DNA of 64,000 nt from Pseudomonas purpurea (GTDB lineage: Bacteria; Pseudomonadota; Gammaproteobacteria; Pseudomonadales; Pseudomonadaceae). The stretch's first letter is position 1. Every line of letters begins with the position of its first letter. This document shows, piece after piece, positions 18,042-28,285 of the stretch. A model generated the notes under the pieces. It was not told the origin of the DNA. It saw only the letters and a program-made list of their open reading frames with translations, and did no database searches. The DNA lies in the NCBI RefSeq assembly GCF_039908635.1, contig NZ_CP150918.1:5472001-5536000 (forward strand), read 5' to 3'. The position numbers and the translations under genes are program-made.

Positions 18042-18896
18042 TCAATCGCCCGTGGCGATGCCGCGTTGCGGGTCGTTGATCCATTCGCTCCACGACCCCG
18101 CATACAACCGCGCCAGCGGATAACCGGCCAGGCACAGCGCGAACAGGTTATGGCAGGCCGTGACACCGGAACCGCAATACGCCACCAGTTCTGTCGGCGA
18201 ACGGTCACCCAGCTTCGCTGCAAACCGCTGCTTGAGCTGCGCAGGCGACAGGAAACGCCCATCGCTGCCCAGATTGTCGGTGAACGCTGCACAGTGAGCG
18301 CCGGGAATATGGCCGGCGACCGGGTCAATCGGTTCGACCTCACCGCGAAAACGCGGCGCGGCGCGGGCGTCCAGCAAGGTCAGCGTCGGCTGACCGAGGC
18401 GCTTGTGCAATTCCTGAGCGCTGAGCAACAGCCCGGAGTCCGGTTGACCGGTGAATGTCCCGCGCATGTTCGGTGCCGAATCAAGACTGAGGGGCAACCC
18501 TGCCGCATGCCAGGCCTTGAGGCCGCCATCGAGGATGAACACGCCGTCACGCTTACCCAGCCAGGCCAGCAACCACCAGGCCCGCGCGGCGTAAGCACCC
18601 GGGCCATCGTCATACAACACAATGTCGCTGTCGGCATTGATGCCCCACGCCTGCAACCGCTCGATCAGGTGTGCGGGCTGCGGCAAGGGATGCCGACCGG
18701 TGACACCCTTGACCACCGGCCCGCTGAAATCGCGTTCCAGATCGGCATGGTGCGCACCGGCAATATGCCCTTCGGCATAGCTGCGATGGCCGTAATCCGG
18801 GTCTTCGAGGGCAAAACGACAATCAAGAATCACCCAATCGGCCTGGTCCTTCTTCAGGTCCAGTTCGGCCGGGCTGATCAGTTGCGCAATGGGCAT
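18042..18896 (-). CDS. sseA: 3-mercaptopyruvate/thiosulfate sulfurtransferase (SseA)
   Basis: Tandem-rhodanese protein of 284 residues that transfers sulfur from mercaptopyruvate or thiosulfate to acceptors such as thiols or cyanide. The C-terminal domain contains the active-site loop YCGSGVTACH; CGSGVT is the loop typical of mercaptopyruvate sulfurtransferases rather than CRKGVT of thiosulfate enzymes. The N-terminal rhodanese domain lacks a catalytic cysteine (VLYDDGPGAYAARAWW), as usual. ATG preceded by GAGGAG. Confidence 0.9.
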   Translation of the reverse strand: MPIAQLISPAELDLKKDQADWVILDCRFALEDPDYGHRSYAEGHIAGAHHADLERDFSGPVVKGVTGRHPLPQPAHLIERLQAWGINADSDIVLYDDGPGAYAARAWWLLAWLGKRDGVFILDGGLKAWHAAGLPLSLDSAPNMRGTFTGQPDSGLLLSAQELHKRLGQPTLTLLDARAAPRFRGEVEPIDPVAGHIPGAHCAAFTDNLGSDGRFLSPAQLKQRFAAKLGDRSPTELVAYCGSGVTACHNLFALCLAGYPLARLYAGSWSEWINDPQRGIATGD

Positions 18897-18929
18897 GGCG
18901 GGCTCCTCTGAGGGGGTCGAAGGTCGATC

Positions 18930-19601
18930 CTACTGCACTTCTTCCAACGCTTGGGCCAACGGCACGTAAAACTCCTCGAACAACGCGTCGACGGCCTCAC
19001 GGGACTGTTCGGTGACGAATCCGGCCTCAAGCACCAACACCTGATACACGCCACGCTTGATGGCTTGCTCGCTCAAGTGACTGGAGTTTTCCCGCGTGGT
19101 GCACAGAAACCGTACCCAGGACGTGAGGATGATCCAGGCATTGAGCGTCAAGGATTCGATCTGGACTTTGTCCATGGTGAGGATCCCGGCGTCGACAAAT
19201 CCTTCGTAGATGGCAGTGCCATGGATCAGGCAGCGCTGGGAAAAGCGTCGATAGCGCGCGGCCAGATCGGCGTCGCTCTCAAGCAGATGCTCAAGGTCGC
19301 GGTGCAGGAACCGGTAGCGCCACATGGCCGACAGCAACTCCTGCAAGTAAAAGCGCTTGTCTTCCACGGTCGCGGCCCGCCCTTGGGGTGGGCGCAGGAA
19401 ACTGTCCACCAGGCTTTCGTACTCACTGAACAACACGGCGATAATCGCCTGCTTGTTGGGGAAGTGGTAGTACAGGTTGCCCGGAGAAATCTCCATGTGC
19501 GCGGCGATGTGATTGGTACTGATGCTGCGCTCGCCCAACTGATTGAACAGCTCCAGGCTGTTCTGCACGATGCGCTCGCTGGTTTTTATTCGTGGGGCCA
19601 T
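18930..19601 (-). CDS. TetR family transcriptional regulator
   Basis: 223-residue regulator with an N-terminal helix-turn-helix (ISTNHIAAHMEISPGNLYYHFPNKQAI, about residues 27-53) and an effector domain unlike any I can name. It is divergent from the aldehyde dehydrogenase gene; the 146-bp gap carries a perfect palindrome between promoter elements (19694-19715), a likely operator, so it probably represses the rightward aldehyde/alcohol oxidation genes. Confidence 0.88.
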   Translation of the reverse strand: MAPRIKTSERIVQNSLELFNQLGERSISTNHIAAHMEISPGNLYYHFPNKQAIIAVLFSEYESLVDSFLRPPQGRAATVEDKRFYLQELLSAMWRYRFLHRDLEHLLESDADLAARYRRFSQRCLIHGTAIYEGFVDAGILTMDKVQIESLTLNAWIILTSWVRFLCTTRENSSHLSEQAIKRGVYQVLVLEAGFVTEQSREAVDALFEEFYVPLAQALEEVQ

Positions 19602-19687
19602 GGCTTGAGCTTTAATTCAATGTGCGGTGGCGGGCATCTTACGACCTATCCGGCGATGGATAAAACACGTCGGGCCGATAAACCCGA

Positions 19688-19716
19688 TTGACATTTTAGA
19701 GTATAGACTCTAAAAA
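19688..19716 (+). promoter_or_regulatory. Promoter with embedded palindromic operator
   Basis: TTGACA at 19688-19693 is a consensus -35. Seventeen bases later TAAAAA (19711-19716) can act as -10. Between and over them lies a perfect 9-bp inverted repeat, TTTTAGAGT (19694-19702) / ACTCTAAAA (19707-19715), with a 4-base spacer. This fits a TetR repressor site controlling the downstream dehydrogenase; the link to the adjacent TetR gene is inference. Confidence 0.7.
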
Positions 19717-19747
19717 CTTCCTCATTCCAATAAAACCGGAGCCGACA

Positions 19748-21179
19748 ATGTCTGCCGAAATAGCCTACCTGCAAAACGCTCAGCAGCATCTGGCCGAACT
19801 CCAAACCCTGTTCGATACCCAACGTCAGGCGTACGCCGCCAACCCGATGCCCTCGGCCGCCCAGCGCCAGCAATGGCTCAAGGCGCTGCGTGAAATCCTC
19901 AGCGATGAGCGTCAGGCCCTGATCGACGCCATCAGCCAGGATTTCAGCCATCGCAGTGCCGACGAAACCCTGGTCGCCGAACTGATGCCCAGCCTGCACG
20001 GCATTCATTACGCCAGTAAACACCTCAAGAGCTGGATGAAATCATCCCGGCGCGCTGTAGGCCTGGCCTTTCAGCCAGCCTCGGCCAAGGTCGTTTATCA
20101 GCCACTGGGCGTGGTCGGGGTGATCGTGCCCTGGAACTATCCGCTGTACCTGGCCATCGGGCCGCTGGTGGGCGCCCTGTCGGCCGGTAACCGGGTGATG
20201 CTCAAACTCAGCGAATCGACGCCTGCAACCGGGCAACTGCTCAAGGAACTGCTGGCCCGGGTCTTCCCGCAGGACCTGGTCTGCGTGGTGTTGGGCGAAG
20301 CCGAGGTCGGCATAGCCTTTTCCCGACTGCCGTTCGATCACTTGCTGTTCACGGGCGCCACCAGCATCGGCAAGCATGTGATGCGCGCCGCCGCTGAACA
20401 CCTGACGCCGGTCACCCTCGAACTCGGCGGCAAGTCGCCGGCCATTGTTTCTCACGATGTGCCCCTCAGCGACGCGGCCCGAACGCATCGCCTTCGGTAA
20501 AACCCTGAACGCCGGGCAAACCTGCGTCGCGCCGGACTACGTACTGGTGCCGGAAGACCGCGTAGGTTCGTTCGTCGAAGCCTATCGCCACGCCGTTCGC
20601 AGCTTTTATCCGACACTCGTCGACAACCCGGACTACACAGCGATCATCAACGATCGCCAACTGGCGCGACTCAACAATTACGTCAGCGACGCCACCAGCA
20701 AAGGCGCGCTGCTGATTCCGCTGTTCGAACAAGGTCAGGGCCGGCGCATGGGCCATAGCCTGCTGCTGAACGTCAGCGATGACATGTTGGTGATGCAGGA
20801 CGAAATCTTCGGCCCGGTGCTGCCGATCGTGCCCTATCGGGACCTCGATCAGGCATTTGCCTACATCAACCAGCGACCACGTCCGTTGGCGCTGTATTAC
20901 TTCGGCTACAACAAGAGCGAACAGAACCGCGTGCTCAATGAGACCCACTCCGGCGGTGTGTGCCTGAACGACACGTTGCTGCACGTTGCCCAGGACGACA
21001 TGCCGTTCGGCGGTATCGGGGCGTCGGGAATGGGGCATTACCACGGCCACGAAGGCTTCCTGACCTTCAGCAAGGCCAAGGGCGTGTTCATCAAGCAGCG
21101 TTTCAATGCGGCGAAGTTGATCTACCCGCCTTACGGCAAGTCGATCCAGAAACTGATCCAGAAGCTGTTCATTCGCTGA
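19748..21179 (+). pseudogene. calB: Coniferyl aldehyde dehydrogenase-like gene, frameshifted
   Basis: NAD(P)-dependent aldehyde dehydrogenase of the CalB type, oxidising coniferyl or other hydrophobic aldehydes to acids. The first frame (19748-20500, 250 residues) carries VIVPWNYPLYL and the catalytic Glu in LELGGKSP; the second frame (to 21179) carries the catalytic Cys in NAGQTCVAPDY and the C-terminus. Continuity of family sequence (DAA then ERIAFGKTL) places a one-base insertion in the GGCCC run at 20476-20480. As written the product lacks the nucleophile. Either a real mutation or a sequencing error. Confidence 0.85.
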
Positions 21180-21204
21180 AAACGACCGTCGGGTAATAAC
21201 AATA

Positions 21205-21750
21205 ATGAACCCCAGCCTGTCCCAAACGCCCGCGCTGTCACGGCGCGGCCTGCTCAAATTCAGCCTCTGCGCCAGCGCCTTCCTGACGACGGCGGGCCTG
21301 GGCGCCAGCCTCAGCGGCTGTTCGGCCAGCACGCCGGCCAGCGGTTACGCGGCTTTGCGCAGCAGCGATTTGCCGTTTCTGCGGGCGCTGATCCCGGTGA
21401 TGCTCGACGGTGCCGTGGCTCCCGACAAGCGTGCGACAGCCCTGGATGCCACCCTGCAATCGCTGGATTACGGCCTCGATCACTTGTCGCCGCAAATGCT
21501 CAAGCTGACCCAACAACTGTTCGATGTCCTCGCCATGGCGGTCACCCGTGGGCCGCTGACCGGGATTTGGGGCAGTTGGGAGAACGCCAGCAGCGATGAC
21601 ATCCGCCAGTTCCTGACGCGCTGGGAAAACAGCTCATTGAGCCTGCTGAAAATGGGCCACAGCTCACTGCTGCAACTGGTGATGATGGCCTGGTACAGCC
21701 GGGCCGAGTCCTGGGGGCATTGCGGGTATCCCGGGCCTCCCACTGTTTAA
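21205..21750 (+). CDS. Tat-signal small subunit for the GMC oxidoreductase
   Basis: 181-residue protein with a twin-arginine signal (SRRGLLKFSLCASAFLTTAG, residues 12-31) followed by a short helical domain resembling subunit 3 of gluconate-type dehydrogenases and ending in WGHCGYPGPP. Such subunits escort or anchor a partner GMC flavoprotein. It sits just upstream of a GMC gene that lacks its own signal peptide, consistent with export as a complex. Confidence 0.8.
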   Translation: MNPSLSQTPALSRRGLLKFSLCASAFLTTAGLGASLSGCSASTPASGYAALRSSDLPFLRALIPVMLDGAVAPDKRATALDATLQSLDYGLDHLSPQMLKLTQQLFDVLAMAVTRGPLTGIWGSWENASSDDIRQFLTRWENSSLSLLKMGHSSLLQLVMMAWYSRAESWGHCGYPGPPTV

Positions 21751-21765
21751 GACCTAGGCGACCCT

Positions 21766-21815
21766 ATCGCGAGCAGGCTCGCTCCCACAGGGACCGAGTA
21801 GAGCCTGCTCGCGAT
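21766..21815. repeat. REP palindrome, family A (copy 4, compact)
   Basis: Perfect 15-bp inverted repeat ATCGCGAGCAGGCTC (21766-21780) / GAGCCTGCTCGCGAT (21801-21815) with a 20-base spacer, between the Tat subunit and GMC genes. It may trim expression between the two. Confidence 0.88.
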
Positions 21816-21865
21816 GGCGTCAGCCGCCTCACCTCCCTCAATAAAAACAACAAGAGAACCTGAAG

Positions 21866-23461
21866 ATGCCTGTACCCGATCCGTTCCGCGAAGGCCTGGC
21901 CCGAGGCTGGAAAACCTACGACGGCTCGCAACTGAGCGAGAACCTGACCCTGGAAACGGACGTTGCAATCATCGGCAGCGGCGCGGGTGGTGGCACCACC
22001 GCTGAAATCCTCAGTGCCGCCGGCTACAAAGTGCTGTTGATCGAAGAAGGTCCGCTCAAGACCAGCAGCGACTTCAAGATGCTCGAAGACCAGGCCTACA
22101 CCAGCCTTTATCAGGAAGGCATCGGGCGCATGAGCAAGGATGGCGCAATCACCATCCTGCAAGGGCGTGCAGTGGGCGGCACCACGCTGATCAACTGGAC
22201 CTCCAGCTTTCGCACCCCGGACCCGACCCTCACGCACTGGGCCACGGAACACAACGTCAAGGGCCACAGCCCCGCCGACATGGCGCCCTGGTTCGAAAGA
22301 ATGGAACAGCGCCTGGGCGTCGCTCCCTGGCTGGTCCCACCCAACGCGAACAACGACGTGATCAAAAAAGGCTGCGAACAACTCGGCTACAGCTGGCATG
22401 TGATCCCGCGCAATGTGCGTGGCTGCTGGAACCTGGGCTACTGCGGCCTGGGCTGCCCGACCAACGCCAAGCAATCCATGTTGGTGACGACTATTCCCGC
22501 CACCCTGGAAAAGGGCGGAGAGCTGCTCTATCTCGCCCGCGCCGAGCGGCTGCTGATCAAGGACGACAAGGTCACGGGCCTGCTGTGTGTGGCGATGGAC
22601 GCACGCTGCGTGGCACCGACCGGGCGCAGCATCACCGTCAAGGCGCGGCACTATGTGCTGGCCGGTGGCGGCATCAACAGCCCGGCGTTGTTGCTGCGCT
22701 CCGAAGCCCCCGACCCCCACGAACGGTTGGGCAAACGTACGTTTCTGCATCTGGTGAACATGTCCGCCGGGCTGTTCGACGAGGTGATCAACCCGTTCTA
22801 CGGCGCGCCGCAGTCGATTTACTCCGACCATTTCCAGTGGCAGGACGGCACCACCGGCAGGATGTCCTACAAGCTCGAAGTCCCGCCGCTGCACCCGGCG
22901 CTGGCCACCACGCTGCTCGGCGGTTTTGGCGGCGAGAACGCCGAACACATGCGCCAATTGCCCCACACCCACGCCATGCTCGCGCTGATGCGCGACGGCT
23001 TTCACCCGGAAAGCCCCGGCGGCAGCGTCGAATTGCGCGGCGATGGCACGCCGGTCCTCGACTATCAGGTGTCTGCCTACGCCTGGGACGGTCTGCGGCG
23101 CTCGTTTCACAGCATGGCCGAGATCCAGTTCGCGGGCGGTGCCAAGGCCGTGATGCCGATGCACGCGGATGCGCGCTACGTGAAAACCCTGGCCGAAGCC
23201 CGCACGCTGATCGACGACCTGAGCCTTGAGCTGTACCGAACGCGGCTGGGTAGCGCCCATGTGATGGGCGGTTGCACCATGGGCGAGGACCCGAAAAATG
23301 CGGTCACCGACAGCCTCGGCCGGCATCACCAACTGAGCAATCTGTCGATCCACGACGGCTCGTTGTTCCCCACCAGCATTGGCGCAAACCCCCAATTGTC
23401 GGTTTACGGGCTGACCGCCCAACTGGCCACTGCGTTGGTCGAACGTTTAAAAAACACCTGA
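21866..23461 (+). CDS. GMC family FAD-dependent oxidoreductase
   Basis: 531-residue flavoprotein. The N-terminal Rossmann motif VAIIGSGAGGGTTAEIL (near residue 33) binds FAD, GRAVGGTTLINW is the second GMC signature, and the C-terminal half has HVMGGCTMG and IGANPQLSVYGLTAQLA, the catalytic and FAD-pyrophosphate region. It probably oxidises an alcohol, supplying aldehyde to the neighbouring CalB-like enzyme; substrate is not deducible. No signal peptide, so export would depend on the Tat subunit upstream. Confidence 0.88.
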   Translation: MPVPDPFREGLARGWKTYDGSQLSENLTLETDVAIIGSGAGGGTTAEILSAAGYKVLLIEEGPLKTSSDFKMLEDQAYTSLYQEGIGRMSKDGAITILQGRAVGGTTLINWTSSFRTPDPTLTHWATEHNVKGHSPADMAPWFERMEQRLGVAPWLVPPNANNDVIKKGCEQLGYSWHVIPRNVRGCWNLGYCGLGCPTNAKQSMLVTTIPATLEKGGELLYLARAERLLIKDDKVTGLLCVAMDARCVAPTGRSITVKARHYVLAGGGINSPALLLRSEAPDPHERLGKRTFLHLVNMSAGLFDEVINPFYGAPQSIYSDHFQWQDGTTGRMSYKLEVPPLHPALATTLLGGFGGENAEHMRQLPHTHAMLALMRDGFHPESPGGSVELRGDGTPVLDYQVSAYAWDGLRRSFHSMAEIQFAGGAKAVMPMHADARYVKTLAEARTLIDDLSLELYRTRLGSAHVMGGCTMGEDPKNAVTDSLGRHHQLSNLSIHDGSLFPTSIGANPQLSVYGLTAQLATALVERLKNT

Positions 23462-23489
23462 AAAAGCACAATAATCGTACCGTCTATAG

Positions 23490-24412
<923 letters not shown>

Positions 24413-24437
24413 GTCTACTGGCGCCCATTCTGGCCCT

Positions 24438-24512
24438 ATCGCGAGCAAGCCCGCTCCCACAGGGGATGTGTGAACAACACAGATCCAATGTGGGAGCGAG
24501 CTTGCTCGCGAA
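24438..24512. repeat. REP palindrome, family A (copy 5)
   Basis: Arms ATCGCGAGCAagcccgctcc and tgtgggagcgagcttgctcg, 27-base spacer, between the ends of the convergent ferredoxin and 107-residue protein genes. Confidence 0.88.
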
Positions 24513-24546
24513 AGCGTCATCAGCCACGTCGAAGATACAACTGACT

Positions 24547-24870
24547 TCACTCCCGCTGCTCGAACCCCTCCCCGATACACCCCAGGCAACGCACAAACGT
24601 CGCTTTCGCCGGGTCGACCACCAACGCCTTGCCTGCATCGCCGATACCGCCAGCCAGCGCGGTAAACGGCAGCGACACCACAAACACCCCCGCACCGATC
24701 ACCGTCGCCACCGCCAGCAAAGGGCGGGCGATCAGCAGGTCGCCGATCATCGCGTAGGCCGGGGGGTTCTGGAGGGTGTAGTTCGGGTCGCCGCTACCGC
24801 CTTCGGACGCCTGAGCGGACAAACCGGCGCTGAGCAGCACCGCAACGGCAAGGATTCGAAACGGATTCAT
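24547..24870 (-). CDS. Small exported or membrane protein of unknown function
   Basis: 107-residue protein with a signal peptide ([21 protein letters not shown]) and one further hydrophobic stretch (about residues 50-72, [20 protein letters not shown]) followed by a Cys pair in [11 protein letters not shown]. Homologues are sometimes labelled 'multidrug transporter', but nothing in the sequence supports transport. Start at ATG 24870 because the signal peptide begins there. Adjacent to mutM but separately spaced (55 bases). Confidence 0.75.
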   Translation of the reverse strand: MNPFRILAVAVLLSAGLSAQASEGGSGDPNYTLQNPPAYAMIGDLLIARPLLAVATVIGAGVFVVSLPFTALAGGIGDAGKALVVDPAKATFVRCLGCIGEGFEQRE

Positions 24871-24925
24871 GGCGCGGTCCTTCGGCGGGTCAGTGAGATA
24901 ACTGACTATAGACCGTGGGACTTTT

Positions 24926-25738
24926 TCAGCTCTGGCAGCGTGGGCAAAAGACGCTGGTGCGCTGCCCCAGGCGAGCTTCGCGCAACTGTGTGCCACAGAC
25001 TTTGCAGTGCTCGGCACCGCGGCCGTACACGAACAGCTCCTGCTGGAAGTAGCCAGGCTGGCCGTCACCGCCAATAAAGTCGCGCAACGTAGTACCGCCT
25101 TGTTCGATGGCGGCGGCCAGAATGCGCTTGATCTCGATGGCCAGCCTCAAGTAACGCGCCCGCGAAATGCCCCTGGCCTCGCGGCGCGGATCGATTCCGG
25201 CGGCAAACAAGGCTTCGGTGGCGTAGATGTTACCCACGCCCACCACCACCGCGTTGTCCATGATGAACGGCTTGACCGCCATCGAACGCCCACGGGACAG
25301 CTGAAACAGCCGATCACCGTCGAACAGGTCGGTCAACGGCTCCGGCCCCAACCGAACCAGCAACTCGTGATTGAGCGGGTCGAGGCTCCAGAGCATCGCG
25401 CCAAACCGGCGTGGGTCGGTGTAGCGCAGGGCCAGGCCGGACTCAAGCTCGATGTCCACGTGCTCATGCTTGGCCGCCGGCAAGCCGACCTCCACCAGAC
25501 GCAAATTGCCCGACATACCCAAATGACTGATCAGCGTACCGACCTCGGCGTTGATCAGCAGGTACTTGGCGCGCCGCTCCACCAATACGATGCGCTGCCC
25601 GGACAAGCGCACATCGAGGTCTTCGGGAATCGGCCAGCGCAGCCGCCGGTCACGCACAATCACCCGGCTGACGCGCTGCCCTTCAAGGTGCGGCGCGATC
25701 CCGCGGCGGGTGGTTTCGACTTCTGGCAGTTCAGGCAT
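24926..25738 (-). CDS. mutM: Formamidopyrimidine-DNA glycosylase MutM
   Basis: Removes 8-oxoguanine and ring-opened purines and nicks the abasic site. The 270-residue protein begins [12 protein letters not shown] after Met, giving the catalytic Pro2 and Glu3, has the helix-two-turn-helix region [17 protein letters not shown], and ends with a zinc finger CKVC-x16-CPRC. Full family length. It follows the HDOD gene by 30 bases and may be co-transcribed. Confidence 0.96.
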   Translation of the reverse strand: MPELPEVETTRRGIAPHLEGQRVSRVIVRDRRLRWPIPEDLDVRLSGQRIVLVERRAKYLLINAEVGTLISHLGMSGNLRLVEVGLPAAKHEHVDIELESGLALRYTDPRRFGAMLWSLDPLNHELLVRLGPEPLTDLFDGDRLFQLSRGRSMAVKPFIMDNAVVVGVGNIYATEALFAAGIDPRREARGISRARYLRLAIEIKRILAAAIEQGGTTLRDFIGGDGQPGYFQQELFVYGRGAEHCKVCGTQLREARLGQRTSVFCPRCQS

Positions 25739-25768
25739 GGCGTTCTCGGATCAGGCGGGAGCCAACAC

Positions 25769-26638
25769 TCAATGGTGAGCGCCGAGCTCGCGAATCGTCT
25801 GCTTGAGGTTCTCGAAATCGTAGTCCGACAAGCCCACATAATCGAGCACCATGGCCCCGACATTGTTCCATTCGTGGTCTTCGGCCTGGTTGCCCAGTAC
25901 CCGGTAAGACGCGCAAATGTGCTCGGCCATCTTCAGGATCGCCAACAGGTTTTTCAACTGGCTGTTGCGCGACGACTCATCGCTGAAAATCGCCAGCGCA
26001 TTGTGGTGATTGGCGATGGCGTTGGTAACGTGTTCCGGCAACCGCCAGGACTTGGCGGTGTAATAGCCGACCACGGCGTGGTTGGTGTTGAACGCATGGT
26101 TCTCGGTGTCCACCACCCGGCACTCGGGGCTGGCACTGGCGTAAGCCTGTTCCAGCACCGTCATATAGTCGGGAAAGCGCTTGAGCATCAGCGGCACGCC
26201 ACAATCGTGGAACAACCCCAGGGCGTACGCCTCGTCCACTGCTTGCGAGCCAATGCGCTTGGCCAGGCTGAGGCTGGTCATCGCCACGTCCTGGGCGGTG
26301 TCCCAGAAACGGTTGAGCGTGACGATGGTGTCGTCGTTCATCTCGCCCTTGATCGACTGCGCGTTGATCAGGTTGATGATCGAACGGCTGCCCAGCAGGT
26401 TAACCGCCCGCTGGATCGAGGCAATCTTGTTGCTGAGGCCGTAATACGGCGAATTGACGATCTTCAACAGCGCCCCAGAGAGGCCGGGGTCCTGGGAGAT
26501 CAACTTGGCGATCACTTCCAGATCCGGGTCGGGCATGTACTGCTCCATCTGCAAATCCACCATGATTTGCGGCTGGGGCGGCACGCTGATGCCTTGCAGG
26601 GCCTGTTGAATCTGCTCGGAAGATAGCTCTTGGGACAT
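25769..26638 (-). CDS. HDOD domain protein
   Basis: 289-residue protein made almost entirely of an HDOD domain (PPQPQIMVDLQMEQYMPD; ISQDPGLSGALLKIVNSPYYG; GLFHDCGVPLMLKRFP). HDOD domains are HD-related but usually lack phosphodiesterase residues and act in signalling, often linked to c-di-GMP or stress responses. No partner output domain is present. Function not assignable further. Confidence 0.85.
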   Translation of the reverse strand: MSQELSSEQIQQALQGISVPPQPQIMVDLQMEQYMPDPDLEVIAKLISQDPGLSGALLKIVNSPYYGLSNKIASIQRAVNLLGSRSIINLINAQSIKGEMNDDTIVTLNRFWDTAQDVAMTSLSLAKRIGSQAVDEAYALGLFHDCGVPLMLKRFPDYMTVLEQAYASASPECRVVDTENHAFNTNHAVVGYYTAKSWRLPEHVTNAIANHHNALAIFSDESSRNSQLKNLLAILKMAEHICASYRVLGNQAEDHEWNNVGAMVLDYVGLSDYDFENLKQTIRELGAHH

Positions 26639-26785
26639 AAGTACTCACTCTGGGCCAGGCGGGGATTCTAGCGGAAATTTTCCGCGCCATGGGCGATCTG
26701 TCCGACGCAATGTCCAGAAACAACCGCGCTGCGCCAGGCCGACTAACGCTATAATCCCGCTCTTTTTTTCACCTGGAGCGACGTC

Positions 26786-27982
26786 ATGTCCCTGCCAAGC
26801 CTGCGCCTCAAAGCCAACGCCGACCGTCGCCTGCGCAACGGCCACCTGTGGGTCTACAGTAACGAAATCGATGTAGCCGCCACCCCACTGCATGGCTTCA
26901 AGGCGGGCGATCAAGCAATCCTCGAAGCAGCCGGCGGCAAACCGCTGGGCATCGTCGCCATGAGCCCGAACAACCTGATCTGCGCACGCCTGCTGTCGCG
27001 CGACATCAAGTTGCCACTCGACAAGTCGTTGCTGGTGCACCGCATCAACGTGGCACTGTCCCTGCGCGACCGCCTGTTCGACAAGCCGTTCTATCGTCTG
27101 GTCTATGGTGATTCCGACCTGCTGCCAGGCCTGGTGGTCGACCGTTTCGGCGACATCCTGGTGGTGCAGATCGCTTCGGCGACCATGGAAGCCCATAAAG
27201 AAGACGTGATTGCCGCGTTGACCCAAGTGCTCAAGCCAAGCGGCATTCTGTTCAAGAACGACTCCGCCGCCCGTGATGCCGAAGGCCTCAACCGCTACGT
27301 CGAAACCGTGTTCGGCCTGGTGCCGGAGTGGGTAGCGCTGGAAGAAAACGGCGTGAGATTCGAAGCGCCGGTCATCCAGGGGCAGAAAACCGGCTGGTTC
27401 TACGACCACCGCATGAACCGCGCGCGCCTGGCACCTTATGCCAAAGGCAAACGCGTGCTGGACCTGTACAGCTACATCGGCGGCTGGGGCGTGCAGGCTG
27501 CCGCTTTCGGTGCCAGTGAAGTGTTCTGCGTCGACGCTTCGGCCTTCGCCCTCGACGGCGTCGAGCGTAACGCCGCCCTGAACGGTTTCGCCGACAAGAT
27601 GACCTGCATTGAAGGCGATGTGTTCGAAGCCCTGAAAGAGCTGAAAGCCAGCGAAGAACGTTTCGACGTGATCGTGGCCGACCCTCCGGCATTCATCAAA
27701 CGCAAGAAAGACATGAAGAACGGCGAAGGCGCCTACCGTCGCCTGAACGAGCAAGCCATGCGCCTGCTCAGCAAGGACGGCATCCTGGTCAGCGCTTCGT
27801 GCTCCATGCACCTGCCGGAAGATGATCTGCAGAACATCCTGCTGACCAGCGCCCGTCACCTGGATCGCAACATCCAGATGCTGGAACGTGGCGGTCAAGG
27901 CCCGGACCATCCGGTACACCCGGCCATCGCTGAAACCCGCTACATCAAGAGCATCACTTGCCGACTGCTGCCTAACAGCTAA
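26786..27982 (+). CDS. rlmI: 23S rRNA (cytosine1962-C5)-methyltransferase RlmI
   Basis: 398-residue class I SAM methyltransferase with an N-terminal PUA domain (LRLKANADRRLRNGHLWVYSNEI), an RlmI middle domain, SAM-binding VLDLYSYIGGWGVQAAAFGA, catalytic VADPPAFIK and the C-terminal SCSMHL cysteine. It modifies C1962 of 23S rRNA. CTGGAG before the ATG is the ribosome-binding site. A terminator-like hairpin follows the stop. Confidence 0.93.
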   Translation: MSLPSLRLKANADRRLRNGHLWVYSNEIDVAATPLHGFKAGDQAILEAAGGKPLGIVAMSPNNLICARLLSRDIKLPLDKSLLVHRINVALSLRDRLFDKPFYRLVYGDSDLLPGLVVDRFGDILVVQIASATMEAHKEDVIAALTQVLKPSGILFKNDSAARDAEGLNRYVETVFGLVPEWVALEENGVRFEAPVIQGQKTGWFYDHRMNRARLAPYAKGKRVLDLYSYIGGWGVQAAAFGASEVFCVDASAFALDGVERNAALNGFADKMTCIEGDVFEALKELKASEERFDVIVADPPAFIKRKKDMKNGEGAYRRLNEQAMRLLSKDGILVSASCSMHLPEDDLQNILLTSARHLDRNIQMLERGGQGPDHPVHPAIAETRYIKSITCRLLPNS

Positions 27983-27995
27983 GGCCGTTGAATCC

Positions 27996-28019
27996 GTGGG
28001 GAGCCAGCAGGCTCCCCAC
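27996..28019 (+). terminator. Hairpin terminator after rlmI
   Basis: Perfect 10-bp stem GTGGGGAGCC / GGCTCCCCAC with a 4-base loop AGCA, 14 bases after the rlmI stop. The following bases are only modestly T-rich. Confidence 0.7.
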
Positions 28020-28235
28020 TGCTGCTTTCCCCGCCGCATCCGTCCTGTATCTTAAGCACTCCGTAAACTTTCTGACTCTCCAGGCCCTACTAACCTGCGG
28101 GAAGTTTCCGTTCGGCCACTGTTTGCCTCAGAAAGTTCTCAGATATCTTAATAAGTAAGATCACTCCCACATAACTACTGGATAAGTCCTACTCAACTAA
28201 TCCTTGATAAGGCCCCGCTACAAACTACTCTTGGA

Positions 28236-28256
28236 ATGTCACCACGAAGGTGACAT
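28236..28256. promoter_or_regulatory. Inverted repeat upstream of the peptide gene
   Basis: ATGTCACC (28236-28243) and GGTGACAT (28249-28256) with a 5-base spacer, ending 29 bases before the peptide ATG. Position just after the candidate -10 suggests an operator or a 5'-leader hairpin. Function is inferred only from position. Confidence 0.5.
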
Positions 28257-28285
28257 CCGCCACATAACAACAAGGAGCAATAAAA

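Larger units (their letters stand above)
27983..28285. other. AT-rich leader region of the peptide operon
   Basis: 303 bases with visibly lower GC than its surroundings. It contains the rlmI terminator hairpin (27996-28019), an inverted repeat (28236-28256), and a plausible sigma70-like promoter, TTGATA (28204-28209) with TACTCT (28226-28231) at 16-base spacing, upstream of the short peptide gene. No other gene seen. Confidence 0.6.
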
